Below, piece by piece: positions 45,830 through 55,361 of a stretch of 64,000 bases of DNA (the first letter of the stretch is position 1; the number at the start of each line of letters is the position of its first letter). A program made the position numbers and the translations under genes. This DNA is from Clostridium sp. OF09-36 (GTDB lineage Bacteria > Bacillota > Clostridia > Lachnospirales > Lachnospiraceae): the NCBI RefSeq assembly GCF_003481985.1, contig NZ_QUMD01000002.1, forward strand, positions 257,590 to 321,589, given 5' to 3'. The notes under the pieces are model-generated. The model searched no databases. It was not told the DNA's origin and saw only the letters and a program-made list of their open reading frames with translations.

Positions 45830-47918
45830 TTATTCTGGAAGCAGGTTTTTCATGCTCTTTAAGCCGATCAGGAGCGTAGAAGTATTGTGCAACAGCGCAG
45901 AAGTTGCAGGCGGCAGAATGCCAAGAACACCAAGCGCGATCAGGCCTGCGTTAAACCCTACGATCGTGCGGTAATTCCAGTTGATCCGCTTCATCAGATG
46001 ATTGCTGATCAACTTTAATGTTACCACCTCGTAGAGGTTGTCCGCACCGATGGTCACATCGGCGATCTCTCTCGCAAGCTCCGCACCATCGCTGATGGCA
46101 ATGCCCACATTCGCTGCGGAAAGCGCCGGGGAATCGTTGATTCCGTCACCGATCATGATGACCTTGCGACCTGCATTCTTTTCTTTCTCCACAAAGCTTG
46201 CCTTATCCTCCGGAAGCACTTCGGAATAGTACTCATCGACTCCTGCCTTTGCAGCGATCGCTTTTGCCGTACGCTCGCTGTCGCCCGTCATCATGACAAC
46301 CTTGCTGATGCCTGCCTCTTTTAAAGAAGCAATGACATCGCGGGCCTCCTCACGCAGCGGATCCTGAATGCAGATCACGGCTGCCAGGCTCCGTCGATTG
46401 CCAGATACAGATGGGAATATTCCGGCAAAAGAGCATCGAATAACTCCTGCTTTCCTTCTGGAATAGTACATTTCTCGTCTTCAAAGACAAAATGAGCACT
46501 GCCGATGATGGCTTTCTTCTCGCCATTTTTATCCTCCAGGGTTGTGGAAATGCCATGCGCCACAATGTACTCTACCTTGCTGTGAAGCTCCTCATGAACC
46601 AGGTTTTTCTTCTTTGCTGCGTCGACCACTGCCTTTGCCATGGAGTGCGGGAAATGCTCCTCCAGGCATGCCGCGATCCGGAGCAGTTCATCGCTGCCCA
46701 TCTCATTAAAAGATACCACATCCACAACCGTCGGCTGTGCCTTGGTCAGGGTTCCGGTCTTATCGAAGACAATGGTATCTGCCTCGGCCATCGCCTCCAG
46801 ATACTTGCCGCCCTTAACCGTAATGTCATACATATTGGCCTCACGGATTGCAGACAGGACCGAGATCGGCATAGCCAGCTTTAAGGCACAGGAGAAATCG
46901 ACCATCAGGATAGAAAGTGCCTTCGTGGTATTTCTGGTGATGAGCCAGGTAAGGCCCGTGCCGAGCAGGCTGTACGGAACCAGCGTGTCAGCCAGATGCT
47001 CTGCCTTGCCCTCCAGGGAGGATTTTAATTTTTCTGATTCCTCGATCATGGTAACGATCTTGTCGAACTTGCTGGAGCCTCCGGTCTCTTTGACGCGGAT
47101 GGTGATCTCGCCTTCCTCGACAACGGTACCTGCATAAACGGACGCACCCGCCGTCTTGGCTGCCGGGACCGACTCACCGGTTAAGGACGCCTGGTTGACC
47201 ATGGCTTCTCCTTCGACTACTTCGCCATCGAACGGGATGACATTGCCCATGTGAACACGGACAAGGTCTGCTTTCTGGATGGTATTGGTCGGAACCAGTA
47301 TCTCCTGTCCATCGCTCACCAGCCATACCTTGGTGATGTTTAAGGACATGCTGCGTGCCAGATCTCCCACCGATTTTTTGTGCGTCCACTCTTCCAGGAT
47401 TTCACCAACACCAAGCAGGAACATGACGGAACCTGCCGTATCGAAGTCGCTTCTTATAATCGAAACGCCAATCGCGGTCGCATCCAGAACCGGAACTTCA
47501 ATCTTTCTGGCTGCCAGTGTACGGATTCCTTTCCATATATATTTCACGGATTTCACCGACGTGATCACTGCCCGGATGCCGACCGGAAGGAACATGGTAT
47601 TTCCTGCACGCAGGATCACGCGGGTCATCAGCTTGTCCCAGTACTCACTGTTTAAGGCACGGCCGGAATTCTGCAGATAAGACTCCGGGACTTCTGCCTT
47701 CTCATAAGAGAATGTCTGCAAGTCACGGACAACCTCATTCCGGTCTCCGTCAAAATGAATGACCATTTCGCCAAGACGTTCCCGTACTTTTACAGAAATC
47801 GCATACGGCTTCGCGTTGAAGTAATACTGCAGGTATCAGCCTGCTCGAAGCTCATGCGGCCCTGCAGAATCTGGACACGGATTCTGCCGCGGATTTCATG
47901 TTTGATCACAAATTTCAT
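45830..47918 (-). CDS. P1B-type heavy-metal ATPase (two frameshifts)
   Basis: Heavy-metal exporting P-type ATPase of about 696 residues. Starts MKFVIKHEIRGRIRVQ, has A-domain LTGESVP, phosphorylation site FDKTGTLT, and hinge GDGINDSPAL. The membrane metal motif, usually CPC, reads SCALKLAMP, so it belongs to a divergent subgroup, like the mycobacterial CtpC branch in lacking a plain CPC. There is no N-terminal CxxC metal domain. Frameshifts near 47830 (missing C in ACCTGC) and 46385 are each cured by one base, so it is probably intact. Its small upstream neighbour resembles the PacL scaffold of CtpC. Export of manganese, zinc or iron is plausible. Confidence 0.88.
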
Positions 47919-47973
47919 GAGATATCCCTCTTTTCACTACGGATATGTATTTTATATGTATTTCAAAGGAAAA

Positions 47974-48000
47974 GGGATGCAATCGCATCTGCTGCATCCC
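47974..48000 (-). terminator. Hairpin between the small partner gene and the P-type ATPase
   Basis: GGGATGCA/TGCATCCC, followed on the minus strand by TTTTCC. Partial terminator or processing site inside the putative operon. Confidence 0.6.
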
Positions 48001-48101
48001 CATTTTCCTGTTTTCACGTTACGATTCTGTATCATCCAACACCGTAACATTCCTGTAAAAACCGGGCGGCAAGTCACAGATGCCGCCCTAAACCACAAGC
48101 A

Positions 48102-48419
48102 TTACTCAGCGTCTGCTGCCTCGGTTTCCTCTGCTTCAGCCTCTGCTGCCTCATCTGCGAATGCAGCTGCCTCAGCCTTTGCTGCGCGCTCCTCATTGAT
48201 CTGCTGAGCCTCAGCGTAGATGTCCTCTGCATTTGCCTGTACGCTTGCTGCTACGTTCAGGACACATGTCTTTGCGCGAAGAACAGCTGCGGTGCAATTG
48301 GTATAAAACTTCTTTGCATCCTCACTTGCAAGTACTTTTACGCCTGCAGTACCAAACAGAACACCTGCTGCGAAAATTCCGGATTTCTTAACATCGAAAG
48401 CTTTTAAACATTTTAACAT
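48102..48419 (-). CDS. Small membrane protein, DUF6110/PacL-like partner of the P-type ATPase
   Basis: A 105-residue protein: N-terminal membrane segment (SGIFAAGVLFGTAGVKVL), an amphipathic Ala-rich helix (TAAVLRAKTCVLNVAASV, AEDIYAEAQQINEERAAK) and an acidic tail rich in Glu, Asp and Ala (ending EETEAADAE). This order matches DUF1490/PacL proteins, which in mycobacteria sit next to CtpC, assemble the pump in the membrane and bind metal with an acidic tail. The similarity is by layout and short motifs; I am fairly sure of the family link to DUF6110 in Lachnospiraceae and less sure of the functional analogy. The start follows AGGAGG. Confidence 0.75.
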   Translation of the reverse strand: MLKCLKAFDVKKSGIFAAGVLFGTAGVKVLASEDAKKFYTNCTAAVLRAKTCVLNVAASVQANAEDIYAEAQQINEERAAKAEAAAFADEAAEAEAEETEAADAE

Positions 48420-48527
48420 GACTGGATTCCTCCTCATATGTAATTTTATTTTTTGTTTACTGGGTATTCTAACGCATTCATTTTCAAAATACAAGAGTCT
48501 TTTTGATAAAAATTCTTAATAAGGAAA

Positions 48528-48572
48528 GAAAGGGAGTGTTAATGATAATCTTTCTCATTAACACTCCCTTTC
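48528..48572 (-). terminator. Long perfect hairpin after the fur-like gene
   Basis: Stem GAAAGGGAGTGTTAATGA/TCATTAACACTCCCTTTC (18 bp), then TTTCTTTCC on the minus strand. The loop-proximal TTAATGATAATC resembles part of a Fur box. Confidence 0.85.
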
Positions 48573-48636
48573 ACGATTCTCCACCCGGAAAATGAACTTC
48601 CTGTTTCAGCCCGGAGGCAGAACCTTCTTCTGCATT

Positions 48637-48912
48637 TCATGCGAATGCCATATGTTCTCCCATACCGTAATCAATCCGATACATGTTTTTTCTCTGAATC
48701 AGACCAGCTTCTTCCAGTGTTTTCACCATACGGTAAACCGTAGCCATGCCAATGCTTGGGTCACGTTTTGCTGCCTTATAATAAATTTCCTTGCAGCAGC
48801 TGCACTCATCCTGTAAAATCACATCAATCAAAAGTTTTCTCTGGCTGGTAATCCGGCAGCCATTCTTCTTCAGTTCCGAAATAATAAATCCTTTTTTTGC
48901 CTCAGCTGACAT
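48637..48912 (-). CDS. Short Fur-family regulator
   Basis: A 91-residue product with the Fur winged HTH (NGCRITSQRKLLIDVI, SIGMATVYRMVKTLEEAGL, NMYRIDYG) but without the C-terminal dimer and metal domain, so about 60% of the usual length. An unusual CSCC cluster (DECSCCKEIYY) lies in the HTH region and could bind metal or sense redox. It ends cleanly before a strong terminator, so short form is probably real. It lies after the feoB accessory gene and has its own upstream DtxR-like box. Confidence 0.8.
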   Translation of the reverse strand: MSAEAKKGFIISELKKNGCRITSQRKLLIDVILQDECSCCKEIYYKAAKRDPSIGMATVYRMVKTLEEAGLIQRKNMYRIDYGMGEHMAFA

Positions 48913-48956
48913 ATGATACCTCCTCTTGGTTGTTTGCTCTTTCTGGTTGATTTTGG

Positions 48957-48972
48957 TTAGTTCTTGCTAACT
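48957..48972. promoter_or_regulatory. DtxR-type iron box upstream of the fur-like gene
   Basis: GTTAGTTCTTGCTAAC, fits TTAG-N6-CTAA, 45 bases ahead of the fur-like start. Confidence 0.65.
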
Positions 48973-49021
48973 TATGGTTTTACAGAAAGGGCAGACAAAA
49001 CTGCCCTGATCTGTTTGTTTC

Positions 49022-49186
49022 TTATTTTGTTTTTGGTTCCGGAGTGGAAGGATGACAGCTTGCACAGCCGGAACAGCCGGCGCAGCTTCCGGAACAGCCA
49101 CCTGATTTTTTCTGCTGGTGACGCTTTCGGATTACATAGAAACAATATCCGGCGATGACGGCCACTACGATAATATCTGCTAACAC
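49022..49186 (-). CDS. FeoB-associated Cys-rich membrane protein
   Basis: A 54-residue protein read from a GTG start at 49186 (GGGA seven bases upstream): one membrane helix (VLADIIVVAVIAGYCFYVI), basic turn RKRHQQKK, and a Cys-rich tail (GGCSGSCAGCSGCASCH). It matches the small proteins that follow feoB in Clostridia (PF12669 type) and probably hands on or holds iron at the pore. Too short to appear by length alone; support is position and layout. Confidence 0.85.
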   Translation of the reverse strand: MLADIIVVAVIAGYCFYVIRKRHQQKKSGGCSGSCAGCSGCASCHPSTPEPKTK

Positions 49187-49292
49187 TTCCGTTCCCTTCT
49201 TTCCATACCATTTGAATGCAGCTCCGGCCGGTGAAAACCGGAGCTGTAAAATTCTAATTTGTTTTTTATTGCGTTTAGCGCTTCTTCTATTA

Positions 49293-51476
49293 TTATGAAG
49301 CAGCCTGTACCGATCTCTTTGCGTAGGTCTTCTGGTCTTTATACGGATCCGGACGGAACAGCATGAAGAGCATGAAGAGTAATACAACGAATCCAACTAC
49401 GGTGCCAAAACCGAAGGTGCCGTACAGTAAGAAGGATCCCACCTGATAAATAACCAGGGTTACTGCGTAAGCGAATACATTCTGGAACACAATTGCAAAC
49501 CAGAACCATTTGCGGCTCTGCATCTCTTTTGCCATGGTAGAGATTGCTGCCAGGCACGGAGAATCAAGCAGGTTGAACAGCAGGAAGCTGAAACCAGCCA
49601 GAGCAGTCGGGAACCACATGCCAACACCAGCTGCAACGGTATCTGCATCCTCGACATCGCCTGCAACGTTTGCAAGAACGCCCATGGTAGAAACGATACC
49701 CTCTTTTGCACTGAAGCCGGAGATTGCTGCTGCAACCGGCTGCCACTCGCCCCAGCCAAGCGGTGCGAACAGCGGTGCGATCGCGCCGCCGATGATAGCC
49801 ATTAAGCTGTCTGCGGAATCCTCAACCATACCAAATGCGCCATCCTGTACACCAAAGGTGCTTAAGATCCACATAACTACACATGCTAAGAACAGTACGG
49901 TACCTGCTTTGATGAAGAAGCCTTTCAGTCTCTCCCAAACGTGAAGCAGGACAGTTCTTGCAGACGGAATATGGTACTGCGGAAGCTCCATAACGAACGG
50001 AGCCGGCTTACCGGAGAACGGTTTGGTCTTCTTTAACATGATTGCTGCGATCAGGACTGCTGCGATACCGATGAAGTACATCAGCGGAGTGATCATGCCA
50101 GCGACATCCCAGCCGGTTACATAACCAGCCATAACACCGCCCATAAGAGCGATAACCGGAAGCTTTGCACCACACGGAACAAAGGTTGCAGTCATAATGG
50201 TAAGACGTCTGTCGTTATCCTGCTCGATGGTCTTGGAAGCCATGATTCCAGGAATACCGCAGCCAGAAGAAATCAGCAGCGGGATGAAGCTCTTACCGGA
50301 AAGTCCGAAGTGACGGAACACACGGTCCATAACGAATGCGATACGTACCATGTAGCCGCAGTCCTCAAGGATAGACAGGAATAAGAACAGGATTGCCATC
50401 TGCGGCATGAATCCAAGGACGGCACCCAGACCACCGATGACGCCGTCAACAGCCAGGCTGATGATGAAATCGCTTGCGCCTGCATTAGTAAGGAAGTTGG
50501 TTGCAACATCCTGAATGGCACCTACAAAGGTATCGTTGGTCCAGTCGGTAACAAAGGTACCAACAGTGGATACGGAGATGTAATAAACAACCCACATGAT
50601 CGCGATGAAGATCGGAATACCAAGAATACGGTTGGTTACGATCTGGTCGATCTTATCGGACACGGTCATCTTGTCTTTGCCCTTCTTTACAGAAGAGGAA
50701 ACAACCTTCTGGATGAATTTGTAACGCTCATCGGTTACAATACTCTCCATATCATCATCATGCTTTTCTTCGATTTCTTTTCTGGTTGCCTCAACGATGC
50801 TTGCAGCGGAAGCTGGAAGCGTGATGCTCTCAACAACCTTGCTGTCGTTCTCGAGGAACTTGACTGCATACCATCTCTTCTTGTCAGCAGTGATGCTGTC
50901 CGGAAGAACCTCTGCAACCTTGGCAACTGCTTTTTCCATCTCCTCGGTGAAGATTTCCTTCGGCAGTGCTGCCTCTTTCTTGTGGGCAACCTCAACTGCC
51001 TTATCGATCAGCTTGTCAAGACCGGTCTGCTTTAATGCGGAGGTCTCAACCACCGGGCAGTTCATTAACATGGAAAGTCGCTCTACATCGATCTTCATGC
51101 CTCTCTTCTCGAGAAGGTCGGTCATGTTTAATGCGATGACAACCGGAACACCAGTCTCGATGAGCTGGGTGGTTAAGTACAGGTTACGCTCGATGTTGGT
51201 GGAATCCACAAGGTCCACAATCACATCCGGGTTCTCTTTCAGCACATAATCACGGCTGACAACCTCCTCCAGTGTATATGGAGACATGGAGTAAATACCC
51301 GGAAGGTCGGTTACGATCACATCCTCATGTTTTCCTTTTGTTTTTAATTTACCTTCTTTTTTCTCTACCGTAACGCCCGGCCAGTTACCTACATACTGGT
51401 TTGCACCGGTGAGGGCATTGAACATGGTTGTTTTACCACAGTTCGGGTTTCCGGCAAGTGCAATCTTAATTGCCAT
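49293..51476 (-). CDS. feoB: Ferrous iron transport protein B
   Basis: A 727-residue FeoB. N-terminal GTPase: G1 AGNPNCGKTTMFN, G3 DLPGIYSMSP, G4 ALNMTDLLEKRG. The membrane part has the two Gate motifs, LISSGCGIPGIMASKT and FMPQMAILFLF region, and about eight helices. The start MAIKIALAGN fits the family; an upstream ATG at 51602 would run into the spacer. It imports Fe(II) with the two FeoA proteins encoded just upstream. Confidence 0.97.
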   Translation of the reverse strand: MAIKIALAGNPNCGKTTMFNALTGANQYVGNWPGVTVEKKEGKLKTKGKHEDVIVTDLPGIYSMSPYTLEEVVSRDYVLKENPDVIVDLVDSTNIERNLYLTTQLIETGVPVVIALNMTDLLEKRGMKIDVERLSMLMNCPVVETSALKQTGLDKLIDKAVEVAHKKEAALPKEIFTEEMEKAVAKVAEVLPDSITADKKRWYAVKFLENDSKVVESITLPASAASIVEATRKEIEEKHDDDMESIVTDERYKFIQKVVSSSVKKGKDKMTVSDKIDQIVTNRILGIPIFIAIMWVVYYISVSTVGTFVTDWTNDTFVGAIQDVATNFLTNAGASDFIISLAVDGVIGGLGAVLGFMPQMAILFLFLSILEDCGYMVRIAFVMDRVFRHFGLSGKSFIPLLISSGCGIPGIMASKTIEQDNDRRLTIMTATFVPCGAKLPVIALMGGVMAGYVTGWDVAGMITPLMYFIGIAAVLIAAIMLKKTKPFSGKPAPFVMELPQYHIPSARTVLLHVWERLKGFFIKAGTVLFLACVVMWILSTFGVQDGAFGMVEDSADSLMAIIGGAIAPLFAPLGWGEWQPVAAAISGFSAKEGIVSTMGVLANVAGDVEDADTVAAGVGMWFPTALAGFSFLLFNLLDSPCLAAISTMAKEMQSRKWFWFAIVFQNVFAYAVTLVIYQVGSFLLYGTFGFGTVVGFVVLLFMLFMLFRPDPYKDQKTYAKRSVQAAS

Positions 51477-51605
51477 TTTCTTCCTCCCTGAAGCCAGATC
51501 CTGGCTTTCATTCTTCAATGTTGTCCTATGTATGATTCTTTGTTTGTCACAAAAACTGTATCGCGCAGAATTTTCAATCCCAAAGTTTCCTGCCGCGTAC
51601 AATAA

Positions 51606-51824
51606 CTATTTTACCTCTACGCACTGGGCATCGTCTTTTCTGACAGACAGCTCATAGCCTCTGACGGTAATCTCAACCGGGTCTCCAAGAGGAGCAACTT
51701 TTCTGATGTAAAGCTCGCTTCCTTTCGTGATACCCATGTCCATAATACGACGCTTGTAAGCACCATCACCACTGATCTTGGTTACCACAACGGTACTTCC
51801 AACTGCTGCATCACCTAAAGTCAT
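51606..51824 (-). CDS. feoA: FeoA-family protein 2
   Basis: A 72-residue SH3-like FeoA domain: MTLGDAAVGSTVVVTKI, RRIMDMGITKGSELYIRKVAPLGDPVEI and RGYELSVRK, all classical. Chosen start follows AAAGGAGAT. It probably regulates or docks onto FeoB. It is the second of two feoA genes in the operon and is closer to the canonical sequence than the first. Confidence 0.93.
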   Translation of the reverse strand: MTLGDAAVGSTVVVTKISGDGAYKRRIMDMGITKGSELYIRKVAPLGDPVEITVRGYELSVRKDDAQCVEVK

Positions 51825-51923
51825 CGTCTTAAATCTCCTTTCCCAAAGATCGCTGCCCTGATCACCATCCGGCACGGGCAGATATATTTTTCATTTGTAT
51901 ATAGTTACGTCCTTTCTGATTAC

Positions 51924-52139
51924 TTACGCAACCATGATGTGACGTGCCATATCCTGGTTAATTGCGACTCTGGAATCCTTGATATTCACGATCACATTGC
52001 CTCCGATCGCTGAGATCACGGTAACCTCGGTTCCTGCCACGAAGCCAAGATTCTCCAGAAAACGTCTGCACTCCTCATTGCCTCCAACCTTGTGGATTCT
52101 GCTCGCCTGTCCAACCGGCGCCATAGTAAGTGGCATCAT
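51924..52139 (-). CDS. feoA: FeoA-family protein 1
   Basis: A 71-residue FeoA domain: MMPLTMAPVGQASRIHKVGG, CRRFLENLGFVAGTEVTVISAIGG-like core and a KDSRVAINQDMARHI end. It lacks the hydrophobic DPxEI loop of typical FeoA, as is usual for the first of paired feoA genes in Clostridia. First gene of the feo operon, directly behind the iron-box promoter. Confidence 0.92.
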   Translation of the reverse strand: MMPLTMAPVGQASRIHKVGGNEECRRFLENLGFVAGTEVTVISAIGGNVIVNIKDSRVAINQDMARHIMVA

Positions 52140-52238
52140 AACTCATCTTCTTTCTTTTCTTGTAGTATATAAATTTGCACTGTAACTGATGTAATATTTT
52201 GATATAACACTTACACCAAATGGAATCAGCGGGGAATA

Positions 52239-52332
52239 TTAGCACCCGCTAACTTTAGATTAGTATAGGCTAACTTCGGTTAGCAGTCAATAACTTTGCA
52301 GCAATTTTGTCATTTTTGTTAGTTGTTGCTAA
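52239..52332 (-). promoter_or_regulatory. feo promoter with clustered DtxR-type iron boxes
   Basis: Promoter TTGACT (52285-52290), 17-base spacer, TATACT (52262-52267). The spacer contains the palindrome GCTAAC-CGAA-GTTAGC. TTAG-N6-CTAA boxes lie at 52239-52252, 52260-52273 (over the -10) and 52319-52332. Repressor binding here would block RNA polymerase directly. Confidence 0.8.
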
Positions 52333-52445
52333 CCACAGGTTTGCTTATTGAGAAAAAATTATTACTATTGCAAGCTTGACAGATTTTTTCAGAAAAATAT
52401 GGTATGATAGGCATATCTTAGATGTGTTTTAGAGAGGTTATCGAT

Positions 52446-53735
52446 ATGATTGAACTGGTTTTTAACGAATTTCTCAATACATTTCCATTTTTTATATTGG
52501 CTTATCTGCCCGTCTGCGACCGCATGCGTTTTGCATTCAAAAAGTCCTTCTTGATGATGTGCATCTGGGAATCGGTTTATCTTTGCCTGTTTTCCCTGCT
52601 CGTGATCTTCGGACTCTCCAGCGTTTCCGCACAATATCTGGCAATACCGGTTCTGTTCGCCTTGATGATGTTTTTAGTTGACGCGGATATTGGAATTACC
52701 GCATTTCTTTTTTTGTTTACGGTCGATTACCTTCTGGTCATCCGTGGTGCAACCTTCTATCTCTGCCAGAAAATTTTTCATGTTTCGTTTTTGTCATGGC
52801 AGGCTGGTGCCGTTACCCTGATTCTTACCCTGACAACCGTATTTTTCATGTCAAAGTTCCTGAAAGGAATCCTTTCTGATCTGCTCAGTGTACGGCTGCC
52901 GGACTTCTGGAAGACCGCATGGCTGCTGCCATGCTCCGCAACCGTTATGGTCCTGCTCCTCACCGGAAATATCCGCAACGGAAATGTAAAAAGTAACGCA
53001 CTTATAGCGAGGATCCTGCTTCTGGTCTGCATGTTCCTTATTAGTCATCTGATCCTTTTATTCATTCGGAACCTGCAGGAACAGATCATAGAACAGGAAC
53101 GCAACAAAACCATGGAAAACCTGTTGAAGATGCAGCGGAAGCAGTCGGAAGAGCTCCAGGTACGCATCAAAGAAAACCGCAGAGCGAGACATGATTTCCG
53201 GCAGCACCGGGCAGTGATCCGGGACCTGGCAAACCGTGGAGACTTAGATTCCTTAAAGAATTACCTGGAGGAATATGAGCAGCAGTTTCCCGATTCATCC
53301 GACCGGCTATACTGTGGAAACCTTGCCTTAAATGCCGTTCTTTCCTATTATGCAGACCAGGCAAAACAATATTCCATTTCCATGACATTCAAAATCGATT
53401 TGCCGGAAAAGCTGCTCATCCCGGAAACCGACTTTTGCGTTCTGATCGGAAATCTTCTGGAAAATGCCCTCGAAGCCTGCAAAGCACAGGCCAGCGATTC
53501 CTTTATCCGCGTTCTGATCAAGCAAAACCAGATGTCCTCCATCACGGTTGCCGTGGACAATTCCAGTTCCTGCCGCCCGGTATGGGATGGACAGAAGCTC
53601 CTCTCCACGAAACACCCGGGAAACGGAATCGGGACTGACTCCGTGCGCTATATCGCAAAACGCTACAAAGGTGATGCCAACTTTGAATGGAAAGATGGGG
53701 TGTTCTACGCATCGGTTATACTGAACCTGCTGTAA
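52446..53735 (+). CDS. Sensor histidine kinase of the AgrC/GHKL type, no adjacent response regulator
   Basis: A 429-residue kinase with six or seven N-terminal membrane helices (about 1-200), a coiled linker (EQERNKTMENLLKMQRKQSEEL), the H-box RARHDFRQHRAV and a GHKL ATPase domain with N-box IGNLLENALEAC and G-box GNGIGTDSVRYI. This form belongs to peptide-pheromone kinases (AgrC, ComD, BlpH). No LytTR regulator or peptide gene is adjacent, so its partner lies elsewhere. AGAGAGG precedes the ATG at 52446. Confidence 0.88.
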   Translation: MIELVFNEFLNTFPFFILAYLPVCDRMRFAFKKSFLMMCIWESVYLCLFSLLVIFGLSSVSAQYLAIPVLFALMMFLVDADIGITAFLFLFTVDYLLVIRGATFYLCQKIFHVSFLSWQAGAVTLILTLTTVFFMSKFLKGILSDLLSVRLPDFWKTAWLLPCSATVMVLLLTGNIRNGNVKSNALIARILLLVCMFLISHLILLFIRNLQEQIIEQERNKTMENLLKMQRKQSEELQVRIKENRRARHDFRQHRAVIRDLANRGDLDSLKNYLEEYEQQFPDSSDRLYCGNLALNAVLSYYADQAKQYSISMTFKIDLPEKLLIPETDFCVLIGNLLENALEACKAQASDSFIRVLIKQNQMSSITVAVDNSSSCRPVWDGQKLLSTKHPGNGIGTDSVRYIAKRYKGDANFEWKDGVFYASVILNLL

Positions 53736-53747
53736 ACCTGCTGTAAA

Positions 53748-53832
53748 ATAACAATTTATTTCACTTTAATAGGGCCGTGTGAGTTGCCTTTCGGCAACTC
53801 ACAGGCCCTTGTCATATACTTAAATTGTTATT
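53748..53832. repeat. Dispersed palindromic element (family C), copy 1; bidirectional terminator
   Basis: Terminal arms AATAACAATTTA and TAAATTGTTATTT flank a GC-rich hairpin GGGCC-TGTGAGTTGCC/GGCAACTCACA-GGCCC. It is nearly identical, in inverse orientation, to 63771-63853. Both lie between convergent genes and cover the stop codon of the minus-strand gene. Confidence 0.85.
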
Positions 53833-54655
53833 TTTTTGTGATGCGCATGAGTACGTTCTGCGCGATCGTGAACAGCACAAATGCGGCCAGGTTTACCATG
53901 ACGACACTGGCACCTGCCGGGGTGGAAAATCCATAGGAAAAAATAATTCCAAGGAGGAAGCACACCACGGCCAGAACCCCAGAGCAGATAACAACACCGC
54001 GGAAGCTTTTGAAGATCCGCATGGAGGTCAGTGCCGGGAAAATGATCAGGCTGGAGATAAGCATGGCACCCATCATCCGCATGCCGAGTACAATGGTGAC
54101 TGCCGTTAAAACAGCAATCAGAACATTGTATAATTCTACCCGCACGCCGGTTGCTTTTGCAAAGTTTTCATCGAAGGTTACTGCAAACAGCTTGTTGTAG
54201 CATAATACAAACAGGCACAGCACAATGATGGAAAGTACTGCACTTAATATCACATCCTCACGGCTCATGGCAAGAATACTTCCGAACATATAGCTGCTGA
54301 CATCGGTTGTCATGCCAGTTGTCAGAGAAGTGACTATAATACCAAGGGCAAGGGAACTTGCAGAGATCATGGCAATGGCTGCGTCACTCTTCACTTTTCC
54401 GTTTTCAGTGATGCGGAGCAGGAAAAAAGCTGCCAGTACAACAAGCGGGATCGATACCTTAAGCGGGGACCAGCCCACGGCAATGGCGATGGATAACGCG
54501 CCAAAAGAAACGTGGGATAAGCCGTCTCCGATCATGGAATAACGTTTTAGCACCAGACTGACACCAAGCAGGGCGGAGCAAAGCGAAACCAGGATTCCAC
54601 CCACCAGGGCACGAACAACAAATGGGTAGGAAAGCATTTCAAAAATCATACTCAT
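53828..54655 (-). CDS. znuB: Zinc/manganese ABC transporter permease
   Basis: A 275-residue ABC-3 family permease with about eight membrane helices and the family stretch SMIGDGLSHVSFGALSIAIA. It pairs with the ATPase upstream (four-base overlap, ATGA) and the His-rich binding protein. The last codons lie in palindrome family C. Confidence 0.93.
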   Translation of the reverse strand: MSMIFEMLSYPFVVRALVGGILVSLCSALLGVSLVLKRYSMIGDGLSHVSFGALSIAIAVGWSPLKVSIPLVVLAAFFLLRITENGKVKSDAAIAMISASSLALGIIVTSLTTGMTTDVSSYMFGSILAMSREDVILSAVLSIIVLCLFVLCYNKLFAVTFDENFAKATGVRVELYNVLIAVLTAVTIVLGMRMMGAMLISSLIIFPALTSMRIFKSFRGVVICSGVLAVVCFLLGIIFSYGFSTPAGASVVMVNLAAFVLFTIAQNVLMRITKK

Positions 54656-55361
54656 GCCTCTTCACCTCCCAGAAATTCTTTGCCAGCCACGCTTTTTTTG
54701 TACTCCTCCGCTGTTCCGCAAAATACAACCTTCCGGTGAAGATGCAGGATCTTGTTGGCCTGGCTGATGACATTGCCAATATCGTGAGATACCATGATGA
54801 TGGTAATCCCATCTTCTTTATTCAGCTTCTTGACCAGATGATAAAAGTCCTGGATCGCAGATGGGTCAAGACCCGTGATCGGCTCGTCCAGGATCAGAAG
54901 CTGCTCTGTTGCACAGAGGCACGTGCAATAAGGACGCGCTGCTGCTGTCCTCCGGAAAGCTCCCGGTAGCATTTGTTTTTCAGATGTTCAATGCCCAGAC
55001 GTTCCAGATTGTGCGCCGCCAGTTTCCGCTCCGCCATGGAGTAAAACGGGCGGTTTCCTCTGCGGCTTAAGGTTCCGGACAATACCACTTCCTGTACAGT
55101 GGCCGGAAAATCCTTCTGGGCCGCGGTCTGCTGCGGAAGATAGCCAATCCCGCCACGTTTTAAATCATCTGCCACGGTAAGCGTACCGCCTGTAGGCTTT
55201 AAGAGACCCAGTATGCCCTTAATGAGCGTACTCTTTCCAGATCCGTTTTCTCCTACCACACAGAGATAATCCCCCGGGTAGATTTCCAGATTCAGATCAA
55301 CGACTGCATCCTGGTTCTCATATCCAAAATCAGTATGTTCGCATTTGATAATCGGATTCAT
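54652..55361 (-). CDS. znuC: Zinc ABC transporter ATP-binding protein (one frameshift)
   Basis: About 236 residues once corrected. Walker A VGENGSGKSTLIKG, signature RELSGGQQQRVLIARA, Walker B LLILDEPITGLDPS, H-loop MVSHDIGN. Without correction the frame stops just after the signature; one C near 54915 (GCCTCTG to GCCCTCTG) restores RALCATEQLLILDEP. It starts at the last base of the znuA stop codon, so the three genes form one operon. Confidence 0.92.
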
